DNA from: Ignavibacteria bacterium
Lineage (GTDB): Bacteria > Bacteroidota > Ignavibacteria > Ignavibacteriales > Ignavibacteriaceae
Assembly (NCBI GenBank): GCA_030684555.1
Contig: JAUXVN010000074.1
Span: 1-64,000 of the forward strand
DNA length: 64,000 bases
Direction: 5' to 3'
Made by a program: the position numbers and the translations under genes. A model generated the notes under the pieces. It saw only the letters and a program-made list of their open reading frames with translations. It was not told where the DNA came from and did no database searches. Of the stretch, positions 1 to 6,807 are shown piece by piece. How positions within the stretch are numbered: the first letter of the stretch is position 1; each line of letters starts with the position of its first letter.

Positions 1-45
1 GAGTCATTCAGAAGACAGCATAATCTTAAAAAACAAAATCGGTAA
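1..45 (+). CDS. C-terminal tail of a probable IstB helper ATPase (partial, cut by window edge)
   Basis: Only the last 14 codons before a TAA stop at 43-45 are visible, reading ESFRRQHNLKKQNR. The short basic tail after an E/D-S-x-R-R motif resembles the C-termini of IS21-family IstB proteins. It sits about 95 bp inside what looks like an IS21 right end, where istB normally finishes. The assignment rests on position and a very short peptide, so it is tentative; it could be a chance open frame. Confidence 0.3.
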   Translation, partial: ESFRRQHNLKKQNR

Positions 46-141
46 GGAGCCATTTTTTATGAAAAATTAGAATCGCTATATTTGCAATCAAGGTGGGGAA
101 TCTTGTGAACCTACAGCTGGGGAATTATGTGGTTGTTGACA
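1..141 (+). mobile_element. Right end of a probable IS21-family insertion sequence (partial)
   Basis: Read on the minus strand, the element would start at 141 with TGTCAACAACCACATAATTC, a TG-initiated end. Two direct copies of the block TGGGGAATnnTGTG lie at 94-107 and 118-131, 24 bp apart. IS21-family elements carry such short repeated transposase-binding sites at each end. Base 142 onward continues in frame as a btpA-like gene, so 141/142 is the probable insertion junction. The rest of the element, including istA and most of istB, is off the left edge, so the family call cannot be confirmed here. Confidence 0.5.
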
Positions 142-357
142 TGAAGTAATTTCAGGACCAACATTTCTATTCAGATAAGGAACATCATGCATATTTTCAA
201 TCATCACTGTCTCAATTCCATTCTTGACGTAGAGTGATGCTTCTAATATCGCTTGATCAATAATTGATTTAACGTTCCCCGAGTATTTGGGTGTTCCAGG
301 AAGTGCGTCAACATGAATCATTCCGATAATTGATTTATTTAATTTGAAATTACTCAT
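142..357 (-). pseudogene. btpA: BtpA/SgcQ family protein, 5' fragment interrupted by an insertion element
   Basis: The first about 72 residues match the N-terminus of the BtpA family, TIM-barrel proteins named for a photosystem I biogenesis factor and also found in non-photosynthetic bacteria. Recognisable blocks are IGMIHVDALPGTP at residues 11-23 and MIENMHDVPYLNRNVGPEI at about 52-70. A full BtpA protein is about 260 residues. Here the homology stops after GPEITS at base 142, and the frame then runs about 18 codons through the repeat-containing IS end before stopping at 88. The 3' part would be on the far side of the element, outside the window. The product is presumably non-functional. 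In this lineage the family's role is unknown. Confidence 0.75.
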
Positions 358-503
358 AATAATCTGTTTTATTATATTGAATTTATTTGTAAAGTGAAAT
401 TAAGGAATTATGAATCGTTTTGCTTGAAAGATTTTCGCTGGATTTAGTCAGTTAAAATCGAGAGGCTGTAATTACTCAAAATTACATTAAGTTCTGACAG
501 CGT

Positions 504-542
504 GGCGGCTAACCCACCGCCCTGAACTTGATTCGGGGGCGG
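504..542. repeat. GC-rich hairpin, REP-like intergenic repeat
   Basis: A short GC-rich island stands out from very AT-rich flanks. CCGCCC (517-522) pairs with GGGCGG (537-542) and is extended inward by GAA/TTC. An alternative stem pairs GGCGG (504-508) with CCGCC (517-521). The two stems are mutually exclusive. It lies just beyond the 3' end of the T9SS gene that ends at 576 and could act as its terminator, although there is no T-tract. The rest of 358-575 shows no gene. Confidence 0.4.
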
Positions 543-575
543 ATGATGTTGAGCAACAGGTTCTATGGCGTGCAC

Positions 576-2675
576 TCATCTTAACAATATCATCTTTTTG
601 GCTTCTGAATAATTTCCACTTACCATTCTGTAAAAATATATCCCACTCGGTAGATTACTTGCATTAAATTCTACTTCATAACGTCCGGTTGTTTTATACT
701 CATTTAATAATGTTTGTATTTCTTTTCCGAGTATATCATAAACTTTTATTTTCACAACATCTGATTTGGGGATTGAGAATTTAATGTTTGTTACAGGATT
801 AAATGGGTTAGGATAGTTTTGGTTTAGTTTATAATTATTTACTATTGAAGAGGTTTCTTGCACACTTGCAAGTATATCCACCTCGAACAAACCTTCATTA
901 TATGTCCCAAAAAATATTTTGCCATTTCTATCTTCTTCAATTTCATTAACATAGTTGTTTGGTTTTAAAGGTGATTCAATAATGTGCATAGTATTACCGA
1001 AATTACTTGAATAGTATAGACTATCTATACCAGCAGCTAATAATTTGTTATTTTTACTTACAAAAATAGTCCTCATATTTTTATTATTTATTATTTTAGA
1101 CCACGTTAATCCAAAATCAAATGACTTATATATTCCACCAGATGACATACCATCTGCTAAAAAAATATAATTATTATGTACCCAGATACCATTTAAACCT
1201 ACCATTGAAAAACCGGATAACAAAGAATCAAAAGTTGTAAAATTAGAAAAAGATCTTCTTAATGAATGATTTAAAGAAGAAAATATTGATGTAAAATAAA
1301 GAGTATCTTCGTTGAGAAACATTCCGCTTGTTCTCCACCAAGATCTAAAAGGAAAAATTTCCCAAGTTGTTCCAAGATCAGAGGATATTCTAAAATTTCT
1401 TTCTGTTTGAGCAAAAATATAAGTATTCGTTGATGCAACATTCCAAATAGTCAATAAAGAATCAGGTGTTAAAGATGTTTGAACCCAATTTTCACCTAAA
1501 TTGGTGGTGTATAGTAAACCTTCATCAAAAGTACCAACAAAAAGATAGTTATTTTCGTTTTTAGCAACAGAATAAATTTTCTGTAAACCTTTATTTTCCC
1601 ATTTATTATTAATTCGATTATATTTTTGAATGCCAGAAGGAGTTGCACAAAATATTAAACTATCATCAATAATGACAATATTTTCGATACTTGAAATTGG
1701 TAAACCAATATGCTCAAATGATTCTCCATTATTTGTTGACCGGAATACTCCTTCGTTTTCCGAACCAATAAAAATATCATTTTGTTTATTAAGCTTAAGT
1801 CTAAAAACTTCTTTTCTATAAAGTCCTTTGTTGTATTGTTCCCAAGTTTGTCCTAAGTCTGTTGTTTTGTATAAACCATCTTCTTTAGTCCCCGCATAAA
1901 GATTTCCTTGTGAATCAAATGCTAAGGATAAAACAATCTTTCCAGCTAGCCCTAATTGAGCCCAGGTTTGCCCTCCATCATTTGAATAAAATACCCCATT
2001 ACCATTATTATAATATCCAGTTCCGCAATAAATATTATTATTTGAATCAATAAGTATTGAAGATACCGGAATATTTGAAAGAAAATTATTTTGTGCCCAG
2101 GTTAGACCATTATCAGTTGTTGCAAATAAACCATCGTGGGTTCCGGCATAAACAATATTATTTGAATCGGTGGCAAAAACTAATGGACGAAGATTTGCAG
2201 AAAACTCCCAATTTTCTCCATAGTCCGTTGAACGATATAATTGAATATACTGTCCATCACCAGCAAACATTACACCTTCCTTACTTTGACCAAATGCCCA
2301 ACACTCACCAGTATTATAACCATTTCTCTTATTTTCCCACGTTACTCCGTTATCAGTTGAGCGATAAATTCTTCCTTGAAAATTTGTTCCTATCCAGATA
2401 TGATCTTCCTTAGTTATATAAATAGCATACACTTCAAAGTCTTCAAATTGTGTTTCAACTTTAAACCAGTCATCTCCATTATCAGTTGATTTATATAAGC
2501 CGGAGTATTCAATATCAAAAGGATATACTCCGGCATAAATTTCACCTAAAGAATTAATAGCTATATCACCGACAATCCCACCCATAGGTCCACCGGTATG
2601 TTTCCAAATTAATTGTTGCGCACTAATATAATTCGTAAATAAACAAATCATTAAGACCAAAATTATTAGTTTCAC
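576..2675 (-). CDS. Secreted beta-propeller (BNR/sortilin-like repeat) protein with T9SS sorting domain
   Basis: A 699-residue exported protein. Residues 1-19 form a signal peptide (MKLIILVLMICLFTNYISA). Residues 20 to about 605 carry many copies of a propeller-blade repeat of the type STDNGxxW, spaced roughly 45-50 residues apart, as in BNR/sortilin-type seven- to ten-bladed propellers. The last about 80 residues are a type A T9SS C-terminal sorting domain: LNQNYPNPFNP, then KIKVYDILGKEI, then LPSGIYFYRM and a terminal KKMILLR. The expected location is the cell surface or medium after sortase-like processing. Substrate and function are unknown; such proteins are often adhesins or surface glycan-binding proteins. 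It is monocistronic. Confidence 0.85.
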   Translation of the reverse strand: MKLIILVLMICLFTNYISAQQLIWKHTGGPMGGIVGDIAINSLGEIYAGVYPFDIEYSGLYKSTDNGDDWFKVETQFEDFEVYAIYITKEDHIWIGTNFQGRIYRSTDNGVTWENKRNGYNTGECWAFGQSKEGVMFAGDGQYIQLYRSTDYGENWEFSANLRPLVFATDSNNIVYAGTHDGLFATTDNGLTWAQNNFLSNIPVSSILIDSNNNIYCGTGYYNNGNGVFYSNDGGQTWAQLGLAGKIVLSLAFDSQGNLYAGTKEDGLYKTTDLGQTWEQYNKGLYRKEVFRLKLNKQNDIFIGSENEGVFRSTNNGESFEHIGLPISSIENIVIIDDSLIFCATPSGIQKYNRINNKWENKGLQKIYSVAKNENNYLFVGTFDEGLLYTTNLGENWVQTSLTPDSLLTIWNVASTNTYIFAQTERNFRISSDLGTTWEIFPFRSWWRTSGMFLNEDTLYFTSIFSSLNHSLRRSFSNFTTFDSLLSGFSMVGLNGIWVHNNYIFLADGMSSGGIYKSFDFGLTWSKIINNKNMRTIFVSKNNKLLAAGIDSLYYSSNFGNTMHIIESPLKPNNYVNEIEEDRNGKIFFGTYNEGLFEVDILASVQETSSIVNNYKLNQNYPNPFNPVTNIKFSIPKSDVVKIKVYDILGKEIQTLLNEYKTTGRYEVEFNASNLPSGIYFYRMVSGNYSEAKKMILLR

Positions 2676-2719
2676 TTTAAAACTCTTTATTTGTCGGTGA
2701 TATGCTTTATAATTCTATA

Positions 2720-2971
2720 TTAAACTTTCTGATGATAAGAATCAATTGCGTTTTTCTGTAATTCTTCTTTCATCTCTTTAGGAAGAATTACTGAGTCATA
2801 ATATTTACCATCTTTACCTTTTTCGCTTGGTCCGGCAATAAAAAGACCATTAGTACCATTCACTATTTTGAAACCTTTGATTACAATTCCATCATTAGTT
2901 TCAAAATCAAAAAAAGCGACGAGCTTCCCGTCCTGTGAATTTTGCAGCGGGTTGATTCTTAGAATTTTCAT
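2720..2971 (-). CDS. spoVG: SpoVG family protein
   Basis: An 83-residue protein that aligns end to end with SpoVG: an N-terminal KILRINP strand, a central VIKGFKIVNGTNGLFIAGPS block (residues about 30-49; SpoVG has the equivalent IRVIDGNNGLFVAMPS), then a D-x-x-LP helix and a C-terminal YHQ. In Firmicutes SpoVG is a small nucleic-acid-binding regulator of sporulation and virulence genes. In non-sporulating bacteria its role is poorly defined. It is a lone gene with a 65-nt leader if the promoter proposed at 3045-3088 is right. Confidence 0.8.
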   Translation of the reverse strand: MKILRINPLQNSQDGKLVAFFDFETNDGIVIKGFKIVNGTNGLFIAGPSEKGKDGKYYDSVILPKEMKEELQKNAIDSYHQKV

Positions 2972-3044
2972 AAGATACCTTTCAGATAATAAATGAATTT
3001 ACAAATAACTTAATCTGTTGAAGAAAATTAAGTTTTCAATTACA

Positions 3045-3088
3045 AATAATGGTATCTAACAACAAAAGTCAAGTGCTGTGGATCACAC
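3045..3088 (-). promoter_or_regulatory. Candidate spoVG promoter with a CRP/FNR-like upstream box
   Basis: On the minus strand, GTGTGATnnnCAGCACTTGAC runs from 3088 to 3068. TTGACT (3072-3067) would be the -35, with a weak -10 such as ATTATT at 3050-3045 (spacer 16). The block upstream of and overlapping the -35, TGTGATCCACAGCAC, resembles a CRP/FNR-family site. The same 21-bp arrangement recurs in front of the decayed receiver gene at 54987-55007, which is the main reason to believe it. The binding protein is unknown. Confidence 0.4.
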
Positions 3089-3124
3089 CGTTATTTTTTT
3101 TTATTTGTGGGAAGTATTAGTCCT

Positions 3125-3156
3125 GGACATCAATAAAATCAAATTCATTGATGTCC
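3125..3156 (-). terminator. Hairpin downstream of the M64 peptidase gene
   Basis: A perfect 10-bp stem, GGACATCAAT (3125-3134) with ATTGATGTCC (3147-3156) and a 12-nt loop, begins 10 bp beyond the stop codon of the peptidase gene. It probably ends the clpC-to-M64 gene cluster. No long T-run follows on the minus strand, so efficiency as an intrinsic terminator is uncertain. Confidence 0.5.
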
Positions 3157-3165
3157 TAAGCAAGT

Positions 3166-4458
3166 TTATTCAGCGTAAAAATCTATCATTGATTGAATTG
3201 CGTTTTTACATACGATGCAGAAATTATCAACTGAAATGCTCTTCATTGTGCAATCATGTTGAGGTCGATAAATTCCTTTTGCAACATAACCGCCCCCTTC
3301 AAAAGCACCAACTTTTCCATGATATTCAGATTCATTCGGCGTTGGGATTGGAGTAGATTCATCAACAAGGTGTTTCCACTTTGAACCAAAATCTTTTAAT
3401 GAAGTAAGGTTTGGATCAATCGGTTCACGGTCTTGAGGATAAAAATCTTGATAGGCTGTTTCACTTTCATAATACTCATCTGCAAGCGAAGCAAAGGAAT
3501 GACCAAATTCATGAACAAAAACATATTCTTCATGTTGATTAGTATTTACGCACACAGCGTAATGATTAAAAATTGCGCCGCCGCCATATTTCGGTGAATT
3601 AACAATCACATAAATGTGATCATACGAAGCATTAGCAGCAACATCGCGTACTTTTTTGTAATCAGAAACCATCAAATATCTTTCGACATCAAAAGTATAA
3701 AATTTTGAGTCAAGAATGGTTTCTTTATAAACAGATTTACCCGGGATATCAGTTCCGGATTCTTTAGAAGGAGCCATAACAGCGGTTACATTAAACTTCG
3801 ATTCATTCTCTTTGAATGGTGAAGCATTAAATAAATAACCTGTGAACTTCTTACAATCGCTTTCAAATTTTTCCAATTCATCTATGGTATAACCTTCAGG
3901 AATCATAACAATATCAACTTTATTTTGGGAGTCTCCATTTTTCAAAATTTCCTTAACCGGAAAAACATGTCGTCTATCTTTTTTAATAAAATAATTTTTA
4001 GGATCTATTTGTAAAGAATATTTTTTAAGAAATGAATCATCCTTTTGTCGTGTGAAAAAATCGACTTCAACTTTATTCTTTGGAAAAGGAATTACAACAG
4101 ATTCATTAAAAGAACGAGCAACTGTTTTAGCTTCTTCGATCGTTTGCCATTCACTAAAAAGTGTTGAAAAATTATATGAATAAATCAATTCTCCAGATGC
4201 TATATCCTTAACTTCAATTCGATATTTACCGTAATTAAATGGTGTAAGTAAATGTTTTTGTGAACCTCCCCAATAAGGTTCTTCAATTAATTCATCCAGA
4301 AAATAGTAATCATTTTCTTTATCTCCGGCGTGGACATAGTCAATACGCAAAGTTTTATTTTCAAAATATTTTTCGAACAGCGGCTGCGAGAATGCGATTA
4401 CACTTGATAAAATAAATAATAAAACAAATGAAACGATTGAAAATTTAATTTTTAACAT
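3166..4458 (-). CDS. Secreted M64-family metallopeptidase (IgA peptidase M64 type)
   Basis: A 430-residue exported zinc peptidase. I place the start at 4458: it gives a clean signal peptide (MLKIKFSIVSFVLLFILSSVIAF) preceded by an AGAGGG ribosome site. The open frame extends further upstream, but only through the overlapping mscS gene. Residues about 30-160 form the beta-rich M64 N-terminal domain. The catalytic domain has VDIVMIPEGYT near residue 185 and the zinc motif HEFGHSFASLADEY at about 312-325 (HExxH plus the downstream D/E ligand region). Four Cys-containing segments near the C-terminus may form disulfides. M64 peptidases cleave IgA in gut Clostridium and are broad secreted proteases elsewhere. 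The 14-bp overlap with mscS shows translational coupling. Confidence 0.85.
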   Translation of the reverse strand: MLKIKFSIVSFVLLFILSSVIAFSQPLFEKYFENKTLRIDYVHAGDKENDYYFLDELIEEPYWGGSQKHLLTPFNYGKYRIEVKDIASGELIYSYNFSTLFSEWQTIEEAKTVARSFNESVVIPFPKNKVEVDFFTRQKDDSFLKKYSLQIDPKNYFIKKDRRHVFPVKEILKNGDSQNKVDIVMIPEGYTIDELEKFESDCKKFTGYLFNASPFKENESKFNVTAVMAPSKESGTDIPGKSVYKETILDSKFYTFDVERYLMVSDYKKVRDVAANASYDHIYVIVNSPKYGGGAIFNHYAVCVNTNQHEEYVFVHEFGHSFASLADEYYESETAYQDFYPQDREPIDPNLTSLKDFGSKWKHLVDESTPIPTPNESEYHGKVGAFEGGGYVAKGIYRPQHDCTMKSISVDNFCIVCKNAIQSMIDFYAE

Positions 4459-5566
4459 GAACAACCCTCTGTGGAAATGGTATTTCGATTTTATTTTCAC
4501 TGAATTTTTTATAAATAATTTCACGTAAATCAGAACCAAGCATAAAAGCATCACTATATAGATCGGTTTTTACATCTAATCTTAAATCAATTGATGAATC
4601 ACCAAATCTCATAAATACAACTACGGGTTCAATTTCAGAGCTTGATTTGGGATGTGATTTAGCGGCTTCAATTAAAACTGATTTAACTTGATTAATATCA
4701 GAACCATAAGCAACACCTACTTCAATTAATACTCTTGTTGCATTTGTTGGATAAGATAAATTCACAATTCTTGATTTAACAATATCATTGTTCGGTACGC
4801 TAACAATATTTTTATCAAAGTCCATAATTTTTGTGCTTCTAATTCCAATTCCAACTACATCCCCGACTAATTCATTTCCTATCCGAATTCTATCACCAAT
4901 TCTAAAAGGTCTGTCAATCATTACAATGAAGCCTGAAATCATATTAGAAATAGTCTCTTGAGCCGCAAGTGCAATAGCTAAAGAACCAACTCCAAGCGAT
5001 ACAATGAAGCCGCTAATATCAATTTGAAAATGTGAAAGTAGAATTACAATAGCTAAACCGGTTAACAGAATCTTAGAAATCTTATTAAGAAGTGGGAACA
5101 AACTACCGCTAAGATCTTTGTTATCATGGGCATTAATTTTTTCGGCATACCAGTCAAATATTATCGTAACTATTCTAAATGACAATATTAAAAGAATAAA
5201 AATGAAGAAGATATAAATCACGTATTCTAATCCGACTAAAATATCCTCCAGAAAAGGATAATCTTCTATCTGCGTTTTACTGGAACTCAGTTTGTAAAGT
5301 TTTAACTTTCCACGAAATATTTTCGTGACTGCATAAAACCCACCAAGAATAAAGAGTCGATAAATTGTCGAGGCGCTAATTTCGAGTATTTGGTCATCTA
5401 ATTGTGAGATAGTTTTTCGAGTTATCGGTAATATTATTTTTTTTGAAATAAGCCTCGATAATTTTGCTAATAGATATGCAAAACCAAATACCAACGCTGA
5501 TAAGAAAATTGTATAGACAAGATCATCTTGAAAAATATTTTTTAAATAATCAATTACAGCGGTCAT
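4445..5566 (-). CDS. mscS: Small-conductance mechanosensitive channel, MscS family
   Basis: A 373-residue inner-membrane protein. Four hydrophobic segments lie in the first about 190 residues. The pore-lining helix region and cytoplasmic beta domain are typical of MscS: SLGVGSLAIALAAQETISN then GFIVMIDRPFRIGDRIRIG, about residues 190-230. It ends with the C-terminal alpha/beta domain (IPFPQRVVH). The predicted role is to release solutes on hypo-osmotic shock. It overlaps pyrE by 4 bp (ATGA) and the M64 gene by 14 bp, so it is part of a translationally coupled operon. Confidence 0.9.
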   Translation of the reverse strand: MTAVIDYLKNIFQDDLVYTIFLSALVFGFAYLLAKLSRLISKKIILPITRKTISQLDDQILEISASTIYRLFILGGFYAVTKIFRGKLKLYKLSSSKTQIEDYPFLEDILVGLEYVIYIFFIFILLILSFRIVTIIFDWYAEKINAHDNKDLSGSLFPLLNKISKILLTGLAIVILLSHFQIDISGFIVSLGVGSLAIALAAQETISNMISGFIVMIDRPFRIGDRIRIGNELVGDVVGIGIRSTKIMDFDKNIVSVPNNDIVKSRIVNLSYPTNATRVLIEVGVAYGSDINQVKSVLIEAAKSHPKSSSEIEPVVVFMRFGDSSIDLRLDVKTDLYSDAFMLGSDLREIIYKKFSENKIEIPFPQRVVHVKN

Positions 5567-6150
5567 GCAGATAAAACCTTTCGTGAACCCGGTTTAACAA
5601 GTGGAATCGCTTCATTACACAGTTTGCAGTCATCGGCGGGAAATGATACTGCATCCAACGCTAATACACTCTTTTGCTCGTAACCAAAATTTACTTTACC
5701 ATTACTTCTGTCAACAATATATGCAACCCCAACTATCTCCGCTTCAAATTTTTTCACAATATCGATTACTTCGAAAACCGAACCTCCTGTAGTTACTACA
5801 TCTTCACAAATTAAAACTCGTTCATTTTTTTGAAGAGAAAACCCACGTCTTAGCTGCATTATTTTATCTTCCCTTTCAGTGAAAATAAATCGTGCATTTA
5901 GTTGACGTGCAATTTCATAACCGACTATAAGTCCTCCCATTGCCGGAGCAATAACCGTTTCTATGCTCATATCTTTAAAATGTTCAACAAGATTGGAACA
6001 AATTAACTTAGTGTATTTGGGGTGTTGTAATACTTTTGCACATTGAAAATAGACATTACTATGCCTTCCCGAAGTCAACAAAAAATGTCCATTTAAAAGT
6101 GCTTCTGTTTCAGAAAATATTTTAAGAACTTCTTCATTAGTCAAGGTCAT
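5563..6150 (-). CDS. pyrE: Orotate phosphoribosyltransferase
   Basis: A 195-residue cytoplasmic enzyme that makes OMP from orotate and PRPP in de novo pyrimidine synthesis. Visible family features are the N-terminal substrate loop LLTSGRHSNVYFQC (residues about 24-37), APAMGGLIVGYEIA near residue 70, and the PRPP-binding motif VLICEDVVTTGGS at about 109-121. The catalytic-loop region is FTEREDKIMQLRRGF. The C-terminal CKLCNEAIPLVKPGSRK extension fits the shorter subgroup common in Bacteroidota and thermophiles. It overlaps its neighbours on both sides (14 bp with the TPR gene, 4 bp with mscS). Confidence 0.93.
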   Translation of the reverse strand: MTLTNEEVLKIFSETEALLNGHFLLTSGRHSNVYFQCAKVLQHPKYTKLICSNLVEHFKDMSIETVIAPAMGGLIVGYEIARQLNARFIFTEREDKIMQLRRGFSLQKNERVLICEDVVTTGGSVFEVIDIVKKFEAEIVGVAYIVDRSNGKVNFGYEQKSVLALDAVSFPADDCKLCNEAIPLVKPGSRKVLSA

Positions 6151-6448
6151 TTAGAAACTCCTCAAGTTCTTTTTGTGTGTGCAAGTCTTTTTGTTCTTTT
6201 GCTTTAATAATTCCATCGTTGAATAATTTTTTTGCTCCTTCAATATTATTTAACGATTGCATAAGTAATCCATATTGCATATATGAAGGTAAGTATTCTG
6301 GGAAATTGGAAATAATGAAATCAAAATATTCAATTGCTTTTGGTAAGTCTTGAGTTGATTGATACTCAAGTGCTATAGCATAGTGTATAAATGGATCCGA
6401 CTTATCCTTTTCTAACAAATTAAAAAGTTTTCCTAAACGGTCATTCAT
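6137..6448 (-). CDS. Small tetratricopeptide-repeat protein
   Basis: A 103-residue cytoplasmic protein built of about two and a half TPR units: DPFIHYAIALEYQSTQDLPKAIEYFD, then LPSYMQYGLLMQSLNNIEGAKKLFNDGI, with the canonical A/G/Y/A positions. There is no signal peptide. TPRs mediate protein-protein contacts; the partner is unknown. It overlaps the pterin dehydratase gene by 8 bp and pyrE by 14 bp, so it is expressed with them. Confidence 0.75.
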   Translation of the reverse strand: MNDRLGKLFNLLEKDKSDPFIHYAIALEYQSTQDLPKAIEYFDFIISNFPEYLPSYMQYGLLMQSLNNIEGAKKLFNDGIIKAKEQKDLHTQKELEEFLNDLD

Positions 6449-6725
6449 TCAACAATCGGTCAATTTTTTTTGCTAAATCGAAATCCTTTTGCGTAACTCC
6501 CCCCTCAGAATGAGTAGAGATTGAAATTTTTAATTTATTCCAGTCGTGAATAAACAAATCAGGATGATGATCTGCTTTTTCGGAGACCAAAGCAATTTGA
6601 TTGACCAACCCAATAATTTGAATAAAGTCACGTCCTGAAAAATTAATTACTAAAGAATTATTCTCAAAACTCCAATTACTAAGAGTATTAAAGTGAGAAT
6701 TTATTTCTTCTGCTGTTAAAATCAT
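6441..6725 (-). CDS. phhB: Pterin-4a-carbinolamine dehydratase
   Basis: A 94-residue protein covering the whole PCD/DCoH family: W-x-F near residue 20, and the active-site block EKADHHPDLFIHDWNKLKIS at about 49-68 with the His-His-Pro triad. It ends with ISTHSEGGVTQKDFDLA. The classic reaction regenerates tetrahydrobiopterin after aromatic amino acid hydroxylation. No phenylalanine hydroxylase lies in this window, so a pterin-recycling or molybdopterin-related role is also possible. A GAGG ribosome site precedes the ATG. It is the first gene of the compact group running to the M64 gene. Confidence 0.88.
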   Translation of the reverse strand: MILTAEEINSHFNTLSNWSFENNSLVINFSGRDFIQIIGLVNQIALVSEKADHHPDLFIHDWNKLKISISTHSEGGVTQKDFDLAKKIDRLLNE

Positions 6726-6807
6726 AACAAACCTCTACAACTATTGAGACAAATAAGTTCGTACATGGTCATTAATTCGAATAATTCAAAACAATTGAAA
6801 TTGAGTT

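Noticed and set aside
4459-4554. N-terminal extension of the M64 peptidase
   Set aside because: It runs through the mscS gene, spoils the signal peptide and has no ribosome site; ATG 4458 has all three features right.
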